A DNA stretch of 64,000 nt from Halodurantibacterium flavum (GTDB taxonomy: Bacteria; Pseudomonadota; Alphaproteobacteria; Rhodobacterales; Rhodobacteraceae). The notes under the pieces are model-generated. The model did no database searches. It saw only the letters and a list, made by a program, of their open reading frames with translations, and was not told where the DNA came from. The stretch covers positions 62,001-126,000 of the forward strand of contig NZ_JBHUGH010000001.1 of NCBI RefSeq assembly GCF_042681825.1. The letters run 5' to 3'. Below, in pieces: positions 43,989 to 52,961 of this stretch. Within the stretch, counting starts at the first letter, position 1. Each line of letters starts with the position of its first letter. A program made the position numbers and the translations under genes.

Positions 43989-45062
43989 ATGTTACAGGAG
44001 AAAATCAGCACTGTCCCCCTTGCTTTGGCTGCAACCCGGATTGCCAAGTCGTTCGGTGGCACGCAGGTGCTGCGCAACATAAGCCTCGACCTCGCCCCGG
44101 GCGAGGTCGTGGCGCTGCTCGGCCCATCTGGCTGCGGCAAGACCACGTTGCTGCGCATTGCGGCGGGCTTGCTGACGGCGACAGACGGTCGGATGCAGAT
44201 TGCGGACAGGCTTGTGGTGGATGGCAGCGGGTTCAATGCCACGCCCGAGGCGCGCGGCATCGGAATGGTGTTTCAGGACTACGCCATCTGGCCCCACCTG
44301 AACGTGCTGGACAACGTGGCGTTCCCCCTGCGCATGCGCAAACTGGGCCGGAGCGAGCGGGAGACCCGCGCACTTCGCGCCCTGGACAGGGTCGGGCTGC
44401 GGCATCTTGCCGGTCGGTTTCCCGGTACGCTGTCCGGGGGGCAGCAACAGCGCGTGGCGCTGGCGCGCGCGATCGTGGCCGAACCGCCGCTTGTATTGTT
44501 TGACGAACCGCTCTCGAACCTCGATCGCGAACTGCGCGAGGGGCTGGCGCTCGAAATCGGCGTCTTGCTGCGCGAACTGGGCCTGTCGGCGATCTATGTC
44601 ACGCATGACCAATCCGAAGCCTTCACCATCGCGGACCGGGTGGCCGTGATGCTGGGGGGCGAGATTGCCCAGATCGACACGCCGGAGCGGCTTTTCGCGG
44701 CGCCCGCATCGGTCCAGGTGGCGCAGTTCCTGAATATCGGTGCGCTGCTTCAGGGCCGCATCTGCAGCACGGGCGGCTTTAGCTGCGACAGCGGTCGGCT
44801 GAAACTGCCAGGGCTGGCCGGATCCGCGCCCGAAGGCCCTGCGCATGTCCTTATCCCACGCACGGCGGTTCGCACCGCGCCAGAGGGCCCATTGATGGCG
44901 CGTGTGTTGCGGTGCCAGTTCCAGGGGGACCGGTATCTGCTGCATCTGGGGCTGGGGGGCGACAGTGTCAGCCTTGTCTGCCCTGCGGACCGTGCAGTCG
45001 CACCGAACAGCCTGATCCCGCTGTCGATCGAACCCGACCGCGTGCGCGTTTTTCCGAATTGA
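43989..45062 (+). CDS. ABC transporter ATP-binding protein, FbpC/PhnT type
   Basis: A 357-residue ATPase with Walker A GPSGCGKTT at 45-53, Q-loop VFQDYAIWPHLNV, signature LSGGQQQRVALARA, Walker B VLFDEPLSNLD and a C-terminal TOBE-like domain. It opens an operon with a binding protein, a fused permease and a phosphodiesterase. The ATG at 43989 lacks a clear ribosome-binding site; an AGGAG lies just inside the gene, so a start about 10 codons further in is conceivable. Confidence 0.9.
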   Translation: MLQEKISTVPLALAATRIAKSFGGTQVLRNISLDLAPGEVVALLGPSGCGKTTLLRIAAGLLTATDGRMQIADRLVVDGSGFNATPEARGIGMVFQDYAIWPHLNVLDNVAFPLRMRKLGRSERETRALRALDRVGLRHLAGRFPGTLSGGQQQRVALARAIVAEPPLVLFDEPLSNLDRELREGLALEIGVLLRELGLSAIYVTHDQSEAFTIADRVAVMLGGEIAQIDTPERLFAAPASVQVAQFLNIGALLQGRICSTGGFSCDSGRLKLPGLAGSAPEGPAHVLIPRTAVRTAPEGPLMARVLRCQFQGDRYLLHLGLGGDSVSLVCPADRAVAPNSLIPLSIEPDRVRVFPN

Positions 45063-45079
45063 CCAGAAAGGAATATACC

Positions 45080-46039
45080 ATGCTCCGCACAACCGCATTT
45101 GCTGCAACCTTCGGCCTGATCGGCAGCCTCGCCCATGCCGACACGTTGACCTTCTATACCGCAGGTCCCGGCGATCTGGCCGATGCGCTGGCCGAGGCGT
45201 TCGAGGCCGAAACCGGCATCGCGGTCAATGTGTTTCAGGGAACCACGGGGCAGGTGATGGCGCGGCTCGAGGCCGAAGAAGCCAACCCGCAGGCCGATGT
45301 CGTCGTATCCGCCAGCTGGGGTTCGGCCGTCGAGATGCATGAGCGTGGTCTGCTGATGGAATATCTTTCCCCCAACGCGGCGGAAGTGCCGGATTTTCTG
45401 AAGCATAGCCACTATGTGGCCCAAGGCGTCTCGGCGCTGGCGATGGTCTGGAATACCCAAAGCGGCGTGCCGCGCCCGTCGGAATGGACCGACCTGACCG
45501 ACGAGGCCTATCGCGATCTCGTCACCATGCCGGACCCGGCGCAGTCCGGCTCTGCCTTCGATCTGGTCGCCGGGCTGGAGGTCGCGATGGGCGAGGAGGT
45601 CTGGGATCTGCTGGCCCGGCTCTCGGCGAATGACATGATCGTGCCCGGCCCGAATGCCGCCGCCCTGAACCCGGTCCTGCAAGGGGCGAAGGCGGTCGTC
45701 TTCGGGGCGGTGGATTACATCAGCTACGGGCAGGCGGCCAGCGGCGAGACGATCGAGGTCATCGTCCCGGAAAGCGGCACCGTGATCGCACCGCGGCCGA
45801 TGATGATCCTTCAATCCACAGCCAATCCCGAGGCGGCACAAGCCTTTGTCGATTTCGTTCTGTCCGAGGCGGGTCAGGAACTGGTCGCCGCGACCTGGAT
45901 GATGCCCGCCCGTGCGGATGTCGAGGGGCTGCGCCCCGGGATCAACGACCTGACGGTGATCGAGGTGGACGAAGACGCCGTTGCCGCACGTCGCGAAGAG
46001 ATCATCGCGAGGTTCAACGCGACCGTCACCAACCGCTGA
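45080..46039 (+). CDS. ABC transporter substrate-binding protein (AfuA/Fbp/phosphonate-type)
   Basis: A 319-residue periplasmic protein with a signal peptide ending AHA at about residue 20. Features of the Fbp/AfuA group are visible: LTFYTAGPGDLADALAEAF, FQGTTGQVMARLEAEEANPQADV, and the late APRPMMILQSTANPEAAQAFVDF. Ligands in this group include ferric ion, 2-aminoethylphosphonate and hexose phosphates. The typical paired tyrosines of ferric-binding proteins are not obvious, and a phosphodiesterase lies in the operon, so an organophosphorus ligand is favoured by inference. Confidence 0.87.
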   Translation: MLRTTAFAATFGLIGSLAHADTLTFYTAGPGDLADALAEAFEAETGIAVNVFQGTTGQVMARLEAEEANPQADVVVSASWGSAVEMHERGLLMEYLSPNAAEVPDFLKHSHYVAQGVSALAMVWNTQSGVPRPSEWTDLTDEAYRDLVTMPDPAQSGSAFDLVAGLEVAMGEEVWDLLARLSANDMIVPGPNAAALNPVLQGAKAVVFGAVDYISYGQAASGETIEVIVPESGTVIAPRPMMILQSTANPEAAQAFVDFVLSEAGQELVAATWMMPARADVEGLRPGINDLTVIEVDEDAVAARREEIIARFNATVTNR

Positions 46040-46054
46040 CCTTCGCCTTTTGCG

Positions 46055-46082
46055 CATGGCCCGGGACTGAACCGGGGCCATG
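46055..46082 (+). other. Stem-loop between binding-protein and permease genes
   Basis: Arms CATGGCCCGG and CCGGGGCCATG pair with one bulged base around a 7-base loop, 15 bases after the binding-protein stop. No T-run follows. As in two other operons here, it is placed where it could protect the binding-protein message. Confidence 0.6.
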
Positions 46083-46116
46083 CCGAGTTCATGCCGGTTT
46101 CAGGAAAAGAACCCTT

Positions 46117-47790
46117 ATGGCGCGCGGCCAATCCGTACTGACCCTTCTGGCCGCAAGCGCACTGGTGATCCTTGTGGGGCTGCCGGTGCTCTTCATCCTG
46201 TTGCAGGCCGTCTTTCCCGAGTTCGCGCGCGGATCATTCGTGGGGGCGTTCTCGAAACTGCTCATCCTGACCGAGAATGATCGCCTGCTGGTTCAGGCAC
46301 GCAACACGCTGATGCTTGCGTTCTCGGTCATGCTGGGCTGCCTGATCCTCGGCCTGCCCATTGGTGTCCTGCGGGGTCTGTTCCATGTCCCCGGCGCGCG
46401 CATCTGGGACGTCGTCTTCCTCATCCCCTTTTTGATCCCACCCTTCATTGCCGCCATCGCCTGGATGATGACACTGCAGCCGCGCGGCTACCTGTTCCAG
46501 CTTCTGGGCGTAGATATGGGCCGCTTCCTCTTCAGCTTCGCGGGCGTGGCCTTCGTGATGACGCTGAACCTGTTCCCGCTGGTCTATTTTGCGGTATCTC
46601 GTGCGCTTGAGACGGTGGGCGGGCGCTTTGCATCTGCTGCACGTGTCCATGGCGCGCGTCCCATGCAGGCGTTCGTTCTGATAACGCTGCCCCTCTCGAT
46701 CCCGGCGATTGCGGCAAGCCTGCTGATCGTGTTCGCCATGTCGATCGAGGAGTTCGGAACGCCCGCGGCCCTTGCCGCCCGGACGGGCCTTGAGGTGTTG
46801 GTCACCGGCATCTACACCCGCCTGTCAGACTGGCCGATCGACCTGTCGGGCGCGGCGGTGGGCTCGGTCCTGCTGATGACGATGGTGCTGGTGGCCTTTG
46901 CGCTGCAGAACTGGATCGCGACACGACGTTCCTACATCAGCCAGACGGGCAAGCCATCAGACTTGGAGAAGGCCGATCTGGGGGCGTGGCGCTGGCCGGT
47001 GGTGGCGCTCTTTGCGCTGGTCGCGGCGATTGGCGTCGTGATCCCGCTGACTGCCATCGCGGTCACATCCTTCATGGGCACGATCTCGGGCGGGTTGAAC
47101 TGGTCGAATTTCGATACCCGACATTACACGCCGATCTTCCAGACCGGCAGCCGCGCCGCACAGGCGCTGGTCACAAGCGGATGGCTGGCCGTGCTCACGG
47201 CATTTTCGACCGCACTGATCGGCGGGTTGGTCGCCTATATTGTCGTCCGCGGCACGGGGCGGGGCCGGGCTGTCATGGACGGGCTGTCGGTCCTGCCCAA
47301 CGCCATCCCCGCCATCGTGCTTGCCGTCGGGATCATTCTGGCCTGGAATTCGCCCTTCCTGCCGCTGACGCTCTATGGCACGGCGGGCATCCTGCTGATC
47401 GCCTATATCGGCATCCTGCTGCCCTATCCGATCCGCTATGCCGTTGCGCGCCTGCGTCAGATTTCAGGCTCGCTTGACGACGCCGCTCGGGTGGCTGGGG
47501 CAACACAGATGCGCGCCCTGCGCCATGTCACCCTGCCGCTGATGGCCCCCTCGCTGATTGCAGCGATGATGCTGGTTTTCGCGATCGCCTCTCGCGAACT
47601 GGTGGCCTCGATCATGCTGGCACCCGCGGGAATGCGCACTGTGGGGACGTTTGTCTTTGCCCAGTTTGAACAAGGGTCGGTGCAGACGGGCATGGCGATG
47701 AGCATGATTGCAATCACGCTCACGTCGGGCATTCTGCTGGTGGTCAACCTCTGGCTGGCACGGCAGGGAACCAGCGCCTTTTCGGGATGA
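46117..47790 (+). CDS. ABC transporter permease, two-domain FbpB/PhnUV fusion type
   Basis: A 557-residue inner membrane protein made of two homologous permease halves, each with about six segments. EAA-type loops are visible in both, near AARVHGARPMQAFVLITLPL and DDAARVAGATQMRALRHVTLPL. Such fused permeases work without a partner gene, and only one is present. It lies 77 bases after the binding-protein gene. Confidence 0.9.
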   Translation: MARGQSVLTLLAASALVILVGLPVLFILLQAVFPEFARGSFVGAFSKLLILTENDRLLVQARNTLMLAFSVMLGCLILGLPIGVLRGLFHVPGARIWDVVFLIPFLIPPFIAAIAWMMTLQPRGYLFQLLGVDMGRFLFSFAGVAFVMTLNLFPLVYFAVSRALETVGGRFASAARVHGARPMQAFVLITLPLSIPAIAASLLIVFAMSIEEFGTPAALAARTGLEVLVTGIYTRLSDWPIDLSGAAVGSVLLMTMVLVAFALQNWIATRRSYISQTGKPSDLEKADLGAWRWPVVALFALVAAIGVVIPLTAIAVTSFMGTISGGLNWSNFDTRHYTPIFQTGSRAAQALVTSGWLAVLTAFSTALIGGLVAYIVVRGTGRGRAVMDGLSVLPNAIPAIVLAVGIILAWNSPFLPLTLYGTAGILLIAYIGILLPYPIRYAVARLRQISGSLDDAARVAGATQMRALRHVTLPLMAPSLIAAMMLVFAIASRELVASIMLAPAGMRTVGTFVFAQFEQGSVQTGMAMSMIAITLTSGILLVVNLWLARQGTSAFSG

Positions 47791-47794
47791 ACCA

Positions 47795-48541
47795 ATGGCC
47801 TTGATTGCACAGTTGACGGATCCGCACTTTCGCGACGATGGCGCAGACCCGTGCCATGATCCGGTCGCGGCGATGCGACAGGCCTTCGCGCAGATCGCGG
47901 GGATGGACCGCAAGCCCGATGCCATTGTTCTGACCGGGGATGTCATCGACCGCAGCGCCAAGGGTTACGCCCATGCAATTCCTGTCTTGCGCGAAGCGCC
48001 GGTACCGCTGTTGCCGATGCCCGGCAACCACGATAATCCCGCCGGCTTCCGGGCAGCCTTTGCGGAATGGGCGGCCTTCGCACCCGATCATCTGAGCTTT
48101 ACGACGCAGATTGCCGGATTGCACCTGATCGCGATCGACAGCAATTTGCCGGATGGTGGCGCCGGTCTTGATGCGACCCGGCTGGACTGGCTGGCGAGCG
48201 CTTGTGCGGCGGCGCAGGGGCCTGCGATTCTGGCGCTGCACCACCCGCCTTTCCCGACCTTTGCGCCCCATCTGGACCGGCCCGGTTTTCAGAATGCCAG
48301 CGCCCTTTCGCGTCTGCTGAAGGGCAGCGCCGTGTGCCGTATCATCGCCGGGCATAGCCACCGCGCCATGCATACCGTCTGGGCGAATTGCCTTGCGAGC
48401 ACCGCCCCGCCCATCGGCTACGGGTTGAGCTTGTCGCTGTCCGGTGCCGAAAGTCACAGCCCGGAGGGCGTCTCGCCGGCCTTTGACCTCCATCTCGCGA
48501 ATGGGGGCACCATGGTCAGCCATCAGATCAAGCTGGGCTGA
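47795..48541 (+). CDS. Class III phosphodiesterase (CpdA/GpdQ-like metallophosphoesterase)
   Basis: A 248-residue calcineurin-like phosphoesterase with all five metal motifs: DPHFRDDG (near residue 9), GDVIDR, GNHDN, HHPPF and GHSHR. No signal peptide is seen, so it acts in the cytoplasm. Relatives cleave cyclic AMP or glycerophosphodiesters. It begins 4 bases after the permease stop, so a role on the imported substrate, for example a glycerophosphodiester or another phosphate ester, is more likely than general cAMP turnover. Inference from context. Confidence 0.85.
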   Translation: MALIAQLTDPHFRDDGADPCHDPVAAMRQAFAQIAGMDRKPDAIVLTGDVIDRSAKGYAHAIPVLREAPVPLLPMPGNHDNPAGFRAAFAEWAAFAPDHLSFTTQIAGLHLIAIDSNLPDGGAGLDATRLDWLASACAAAQGPAILALHHPPFPTFAPHLDRPGFQNASALSRLLKGSAVCRIIAGHSHRAMHTVWANCLASTAPPIGYGLSLSLSGAESHSPEGVSPAFDLHLANGGTMVSHQIKLG

Positions 48542-48682
48542 TGGCAGCAGATTACCCCGGGGCGCTCCATTCCCTGCCGCTGACCCCCGCCACGGGCTTC
48601 GTTTCCCGAATGTCATCTGCCTGTGACACATCGGGGCTAGGCAGGCGGGCGTCAGTGAAACACCAGCAGCGGGAGATGACCC

Positions 48683-49693
48683 TTGCGCATGACCTTCAGG
48701 ACCGCCCTTTCCGGCACCGCCCTTTCTGCCGCCCTTGCTGCCCTTGTCGCCGGCAGCCTTGCGACCGGCGCGCTTGCCCAGTCGGGGCCGCTGGTGATCT
48801 ATACCTCCACCCCAAGCGACCAGATGGACCAGCTTGTCGCCCGGTTCAACGAAAGCTACCCGGATATCGAGATCGAATATTTCCGCTCGGGCACGACCGA
48901 GGTGATGAACCGGCTCGAAGCCGAGTTCGCCGCCGGAAACCCGATGGCCGATGTGCTGCTGATCGCCGATACGGTGGTGATGGAGGGGCTCAAGGCCGAA
49001 GGCCGCCTTCTGGCCTTTCCGGAGGCTGACACGACCGACACGGACCCCACCCTGCATGACAGCGAGGGGCATTATTTCTCGACCAAGCTGATCACCACGG
49101 GCTTTGCCTACAACACCGACAATGTGTCCGAACCGGCGAGCAGCTGGTCCGACCTCCTCGACCCGGCGATTGCCGGCCGTCTCACGATGGCGAGCCCGCT
49201 TTATTCCGGCGCGGCGATGATCCATGTCGGGACCGTCGCGAACACCGAAGGGTTTGGCTGGGACTATTTCGAGACGCTGGCCGAACATGGGGCCATCGCC
49301 GGGCGCGGCAATGGCGGTGTCCTTTCGGCTGTCGCGAATGGTGAGGCCGATTACGGCATCATCATCGACTACATGCCGCTCAACGCGGCGGCCGAAGGCT
49401 CGCCCATCGCCTTTGTCTTTCCCGATGAGGGCGTGACGGCGGTGACCGAGCCGGTCGCGATCCTGTCCAGCGCCACCAATGTCGAGGCGGCGCAGGCCTT
49501 CGTCAACTGGCAGCTTTCCGAGGAAGGCCAGCGTTTCCACGTCGAGCAGGGCTATCTGCCGCTGCGCGACGGGATCGACCGGCCCGAGACCTTCCCCGAC
49601 GTCGAGATCGAGATCATCCAGGCCGACCCGGCGCTGCTGCTTGAGCAATCGGAAGAGATCAAGCAGCGCTTTGCCGATCTGTTCGGCGGGTGA
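48683..49693 (+). CDS. ABC transporter substrate-binding protein (Fbp type)
   Basis: A 336-residue periplasmic protein with a long signal peptide ending ALAQ near residue 33. The mature part shows VIYTSTPSDQMDQLVARFNESYPDIE, EVMNRLEAEFAAGNPMADVLL and SEEGQRFHVEQGYLPLR, typical of Fbp-type binding proteins. The TTG at 48683 is well spaced from GGGAG; the ATG two codons later is the alternative. It leads the second of two adjacent Fbp-type operons. Ligand unknown: iron, phosphonate or another anion are options. Confidence 0.87.
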   Translation: MRMTFRTALSGTALSAALAALVAGSLATGALAQSGPLVIYTSTPSDQMDQLVARFNESYPDIEIEYFRSGTTEVMNRLEAEFAAGNPMADVLLIADTVVMEGLKAEGRLLAFPEADTTDTDPTLHDSEGHYFSTKLITTGFAYNTDNVSEPASSWSDLLDPAIAGRLTMASPLYSGAAMIHVGTVANTEGFGWDYFETLAEHGAIAGRGNGGVLSAVANGEADYGIIIDYMPLNAAAEGSPIAFVFPDEGVTAVTEPVAILSSATNVEAAQAFVNWQLSEEGQRFHVEQGYLPLRDGIDRPETFPDVEIEIIQADPALLLEQSEEIKQRFADLFGG

Positions 49694-51414
49694 TGACCGC
49701 AGGGCCATTGCGCATCCTTGCGGGCCAAAGACCACGCCTGTCCGCCGAGGGCCTGCTGCTGGTGGTCCTCGGCCTCTATGTGCTGGGGCTCTGCCTCTGG
49801 CCGTTGCTGCGGCTTCTGGCGTTGGTGTTCGACGGCGGGCTGGCCGGGGGTGTCGGGCTTCTGGCGCAGGTCTGGACCAGCCCGGCGGCGCGTGTCGCGA
49901 CGCTGAACACGCTCGATGCGGCGCTTTGGGCGACCGTGCTTTCGGTGGCTCTGGGCGGGGGGATGGCGCTCCTTGTCGGCCTCAGCGATCTGCGCGGGCG
50001 GGTGGCGCTCGTTTTCCTGCTGATCCTGCCGCTTTTGATCCCGCCGCAGGTCTCGGCGCTTGCCTGGATGTCGCTGATCGGCCCGCAAAGCCTGCTCTGG
50101 GCCATGCCGGGGCTGGAGACGCTGCGCCCGGCCCGCAACCCGCTTCTGGGGCGCGGCGGCGTGATCCTCGTCATGGGGGTCGAGCACGCGCCGATGGTCT
50201 TTCTGGCCCTGCGCGCCGGGCTGCGTGCCCTGCCCGGCGATCTGATCGACGCCGCACGCGCCGCCGGGTCACGCCCGCTGGGCGCGGTGCGCCGCGTGGT
50301 TCTGCCGCTGATGTGGCCGCCGCTGGCCGCAGGCGCCGCGCTGGCCTTCGTCTCGGCCATCGGCAATTTCGGCGTGCCCGCGCTTTTGGGGATACCGGGC
50401 CGCTTTCCCGTCCTCTCGACCCTCATCTATCAGCGGCTTTCGGGCTTCGGGCCTTCGGCGTTGCCGGATGTGGCGGCGCTGGCGCTGATCCTTGCGGTGA
50501 TGGCCGCTGCCGGGATCGCCTTGCAGACGCTGGCGCTGCGCCGGTTTGCGGTGGCGACCGACCGCACCGGCGGCGGGCATCGCGGCTTTCTGCTGGGGCG
50601 GGCGCGATGGCCCGTCAGCGTCGCGGTCTGGGCGCTGATGACGGTGATCGCGATCCTGCCGCTGGCGGCGCTGGTCGCGGCGGCGCTGGTGCCGTCGGTG
50701 GGCGTGCGGCTGACGGCGCAGACGGCGACCCTTGCGAACCTGATCCATGTGGTGGCGGACCTTGGTGTGACACGACGGGCCTTTGCCAACAGCCTGACGC
50801 TGGCGGGGCTGGCGGCGGGGCTGACGATGGCGGCGGCTGTGCCGCTGGCCTGGCTGATGGCGCGGGGTTCGCGGGCGGCGCGGATGCTCAACCTGGGGGC
50901 CGATGCGCCCTATGTGCTGCCGGGCATCGTGCTCTCGATCGCCTTCATCCTTGCGTTTCTGCCGCCGCTGCCGGGGCTCGGCATCAGCCTTTACAACACG
51001 CTCTGGATTCTGCTTCTGGCCTATCTCGCGCGGTTCTTTGCACTTGCGCTGCGCCCGGTCGCCGCCGCCCTGACCCAGCTTGACCCCGCGCTGGAAGAGG
51101 CCGCGCGGAACGCGGGCGCCCGTCCCCTGCGCCGGCTTTTCACCATCGTCCTGCCGATGATCGCACCCGCGGTCGGGGCCGGGGCGATCCTTGTGTTCCT
51201 TGGCGCGTTTTCCGAATTGACGGTCTCGGCGCTCTTGTGGTCCCGCGGGAACGAGACGCTGGGCGTCGTGGTCTTCTCGCTTTACGATGAGGGGCGGACC
51301 ACGATGGCGGCGGCGGTCTCGGTCTGGGTCCTGTTGGTCGTGCTGGGGCTCGCCGGGGCGGTCACGCTGCTGGCGCGCCGCCAGCCGGAAGGAGTATTGC
51401 CATGGCAGCCCTGA
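49693..51414 (+). CDS. ABC transporter permease, two-domain FbpB type
   Basis: A 573-residue fused permease with two halves of about six segments each and EAA-type loops near DAARAAGSRPLGAVRRVVLPL and EEAARNAGARPLRRLFTIVLPM. The ATG overlaps the binding-protein stop (ATGA-like overlap; a GTG one codon earlier is also possible). It is a homologue of the permease at 46117 but clearly diverged, so the two operons are not a recent duplication. Confidence 0.9.
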   Translation: MTAGPLRILAGQRPRLSAEGLLLVVLGLYVLGLCLWPLLRLLALVFDGGLAGGVGLLAQVWTSPAARVATLNTLDAALWATVLSVALGGGMALLVGLSDLRGRVALVFLLILPLLIPPQVSALAWMSLIGPQSLLWAMPGLETLRPARNPLLGRGGVILVMGVEHAPMVFLALRAGLRALPGDLIDAARAAGSRPLGAVRRVVLPLMWPPLAAGAALAFVSAIGNFGVPALLGIPGRFPVLSTLIYQRLSGFGPSALPDVAALALILAVMAAAGIALQTLALRRFAVATDRTGGGHRGFLLGRARWPVSVAVWALMTVIAILPLAALVAAALVPSVGVRLTAQTATLANLIHVVADLGVTRRAFANSLTLAGLAAGLTMAAAVPLAWLMARGSRAARMLNLGADAPYVLPGIVLSIAFILAFLPPLPGLGISLYNTLWILLLAYLARFFALALRPVAAALTQLDPALEEAARNAGARPLRRLFTIVLPMIAPAVGAGAILVFLGAFSELTVSALLWSRGNETLGVVVFSLYDEGRTTMAAAVSVWVLLVVLGLAGAVTLLARRQPEGVLPWQP

Positions 51415-52526
51415 CGCTCGAGAATACAGGCTTTGCCGTCGGCCAGTCCCGGATCATAGGCGGCATCGACCTTGCGCTGGCAGACGGTGAGTTTCTGGCG
51501 CTGGTCGGCCCGTCGGGCTGCGGGAAATCCACCCTTTTGCGCCTGGTCGCGGGGTTCGAGCGGGCGACATCCGGCCAGATCCGGATCGGGGATCGCACCG
51601 TCTCCGGCCCCGGCCTGCATGTCGACCCCGAGGATCGCGAAATCGGCATGGTGTTCCAGTCCTACGCGCTCTGGCCGCATCTCGATGTGGCGGGCAATGT
51701 CGGCTACGGCCTGCGCGTGCGCCGGATGGCGGCCGCCGAGCGCCGCGCCCGCGTCGCCGAGGCATTGGAGACAGTGGGCCTCGCGGGCTATGAAAAACGC
51801 CGCATCCAGCAGCTCTCGGGCGGGCAACGGCAGCGGGTTGCGCTGGCGCGCTGCCTGGCGATGAAGCCGCGCCTGTTGCTGCTGGATGAGCCCCTGGCGA
51901 ACCTTGACGCCCATCTGCGCGAAGCCATGGTCGAAGAGTTCCGCCGCCTGCATCGCGCGACCGGCGCCAGCATCGTCTATGTCACCCATGATCAGGCCGA
52001 GGCGATGGCGCTGGCCGACCGCATCGCGGTGATGTCGGCGGGAAGCCTTTTGCAGATCGGTGCGCCGCAGCAGCTTTGGCGGGAACCGGCCAACGCCACG
52101 GTTGCACGGTTTCTCGGGCGCGGCCAGATCGTGCCGGTCGAGGTGATCACGCCCGGCCCCACCGCCCGCGCACGTCTTTTCGGGCAGGAGGTCAGCCTGC
52201 GGGCGCCGCCCGGCCTTGCGCCCGGGGCCGCACTCGCCTGCCTGCGGCGGCGCGACATCGTGCCGGGTGACACAGGGTTCACGGAAGGGTTTGCCGCGCA
52301 GGTCACCGATTGCCGCCTGCTGGGCGACCGCTACCTGCTGACCGTTCAGCCGCTGGAGGCGCCTGATCTGCGGCTGCACTGCGAGGCGGAGACGCCCCCC
52401 GAAGGCGACAGGTTGCGCATCACGGTTCGCGACGGCTGGGTTCTGCCGCCGGAAACCGGGGCCGCGCAATCCTTTGCCTGGAACTCGCCCGAAACCCGGC
52501 AACGCAACCTTGCGTCAACGCCATGA
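51402..52526 (+). CDS. ABC transporter ATP-binding protein, FbpC type
   Basis: A 374-residue ATPase with Walker A GPSGCGKST at 36-44, Q-loop VFQSYALWPHLDV, signature LSGGQRQRVALARC, Walker B LLLDEPLANLD and a C-terminal TOBE domain. It overlaps the permease gene by 13 bases and ends the operon. Gene order binding protein, permease, ATPase differs from the first operon, which begins with the ATPase. Confidence 0.92.
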   Translation: MAALTLENTGFAVGQSRIIGGIDLALADGEFLALVGPSGCGKSTLLRLVAGFERATSGQIRIGDRTVSGPGLHVDPEDREIGMVFQSYALWPHLDVAGNVGYGLRVRRMAAAERRARVAEALETVGLAGYEKRRIQQLSGGQRQRVALARCLAMKPRLLLLDEPLANLDAHLREAMVEEFRRLHRATGASIVYVTHDQAEAMALADRIAVMSAGSLLQIGAPQQLWREPANATVARFLGRGQIVPVEVITPGPTARARLFGQEVSLRAPPGLAPGAALACLRRRDIVPGDTGFTEGFAAQVTDCRLLGDRYLLTVQPLEAPDLRLHCEAETPPEGDRLRITVRDGWVLPPETGAAQSFAWNSPETRQRNLASTP

Positions 52527-52961
52527 GCCGGTTCCTGCGGCAACGTGATCACGCGTCCCGCCCATCGAGCCGACAGCCGCCGCGCCCGCCCGGGACCGGT
52601 GCGACTGGTCGCCAGTTGAGCGAAGATGGCTGAGCAGATGCCATCCCGGGGCGCGTACGTTCACGGCAACAACGTCATTTCGCCGACCCGTTTCCTTGCG
52701 GAAAGCGGTGATCAGGAGGTCGGCCGCCACATCGAGCGCCCCGCCCGGGGGCCGATGGAGGTGGCCCGCAGCCGTCATCCGGTTCACCTGGCCGGGGCAG
52801 CCGGCCCTCCTGATCCGGCGACCGTCTTCGGGTTGCGGTTACAGTTCACTCAACCGTCTGCTGACTCTCGTTACTGCCCGAGCCCCTGAACTGGCCGCTA
52901 CCGGCACCGATCAGCGGGCGCGGGCAGTAGCTTGACCTATCCCTGTCCGACAGTCTGGGTG
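52527..52961. other. Intergenic region, no gene recognised
   Basis: About 435 bases between the convergent ATPase and AraC-type genes. No intact frame with family motifs. No clear terminator hairpin with a T-run was seen. Confidence 0.4.

Noticed and set aside
47744..49735. A 663-codon minus-strand open frame across the phosphodiesterase and binding-protein genes
   Set aside because: It is antisense to two genes with clear motifs, and its translation is rich in Arg/Gly/His with no recognisable domain.
52515..52787. Minus-strand frame after the second Fbp-type operon
   Set aside because: No family motif, no ribosome-binding site, and it overlaps the end of the ATPase gene.
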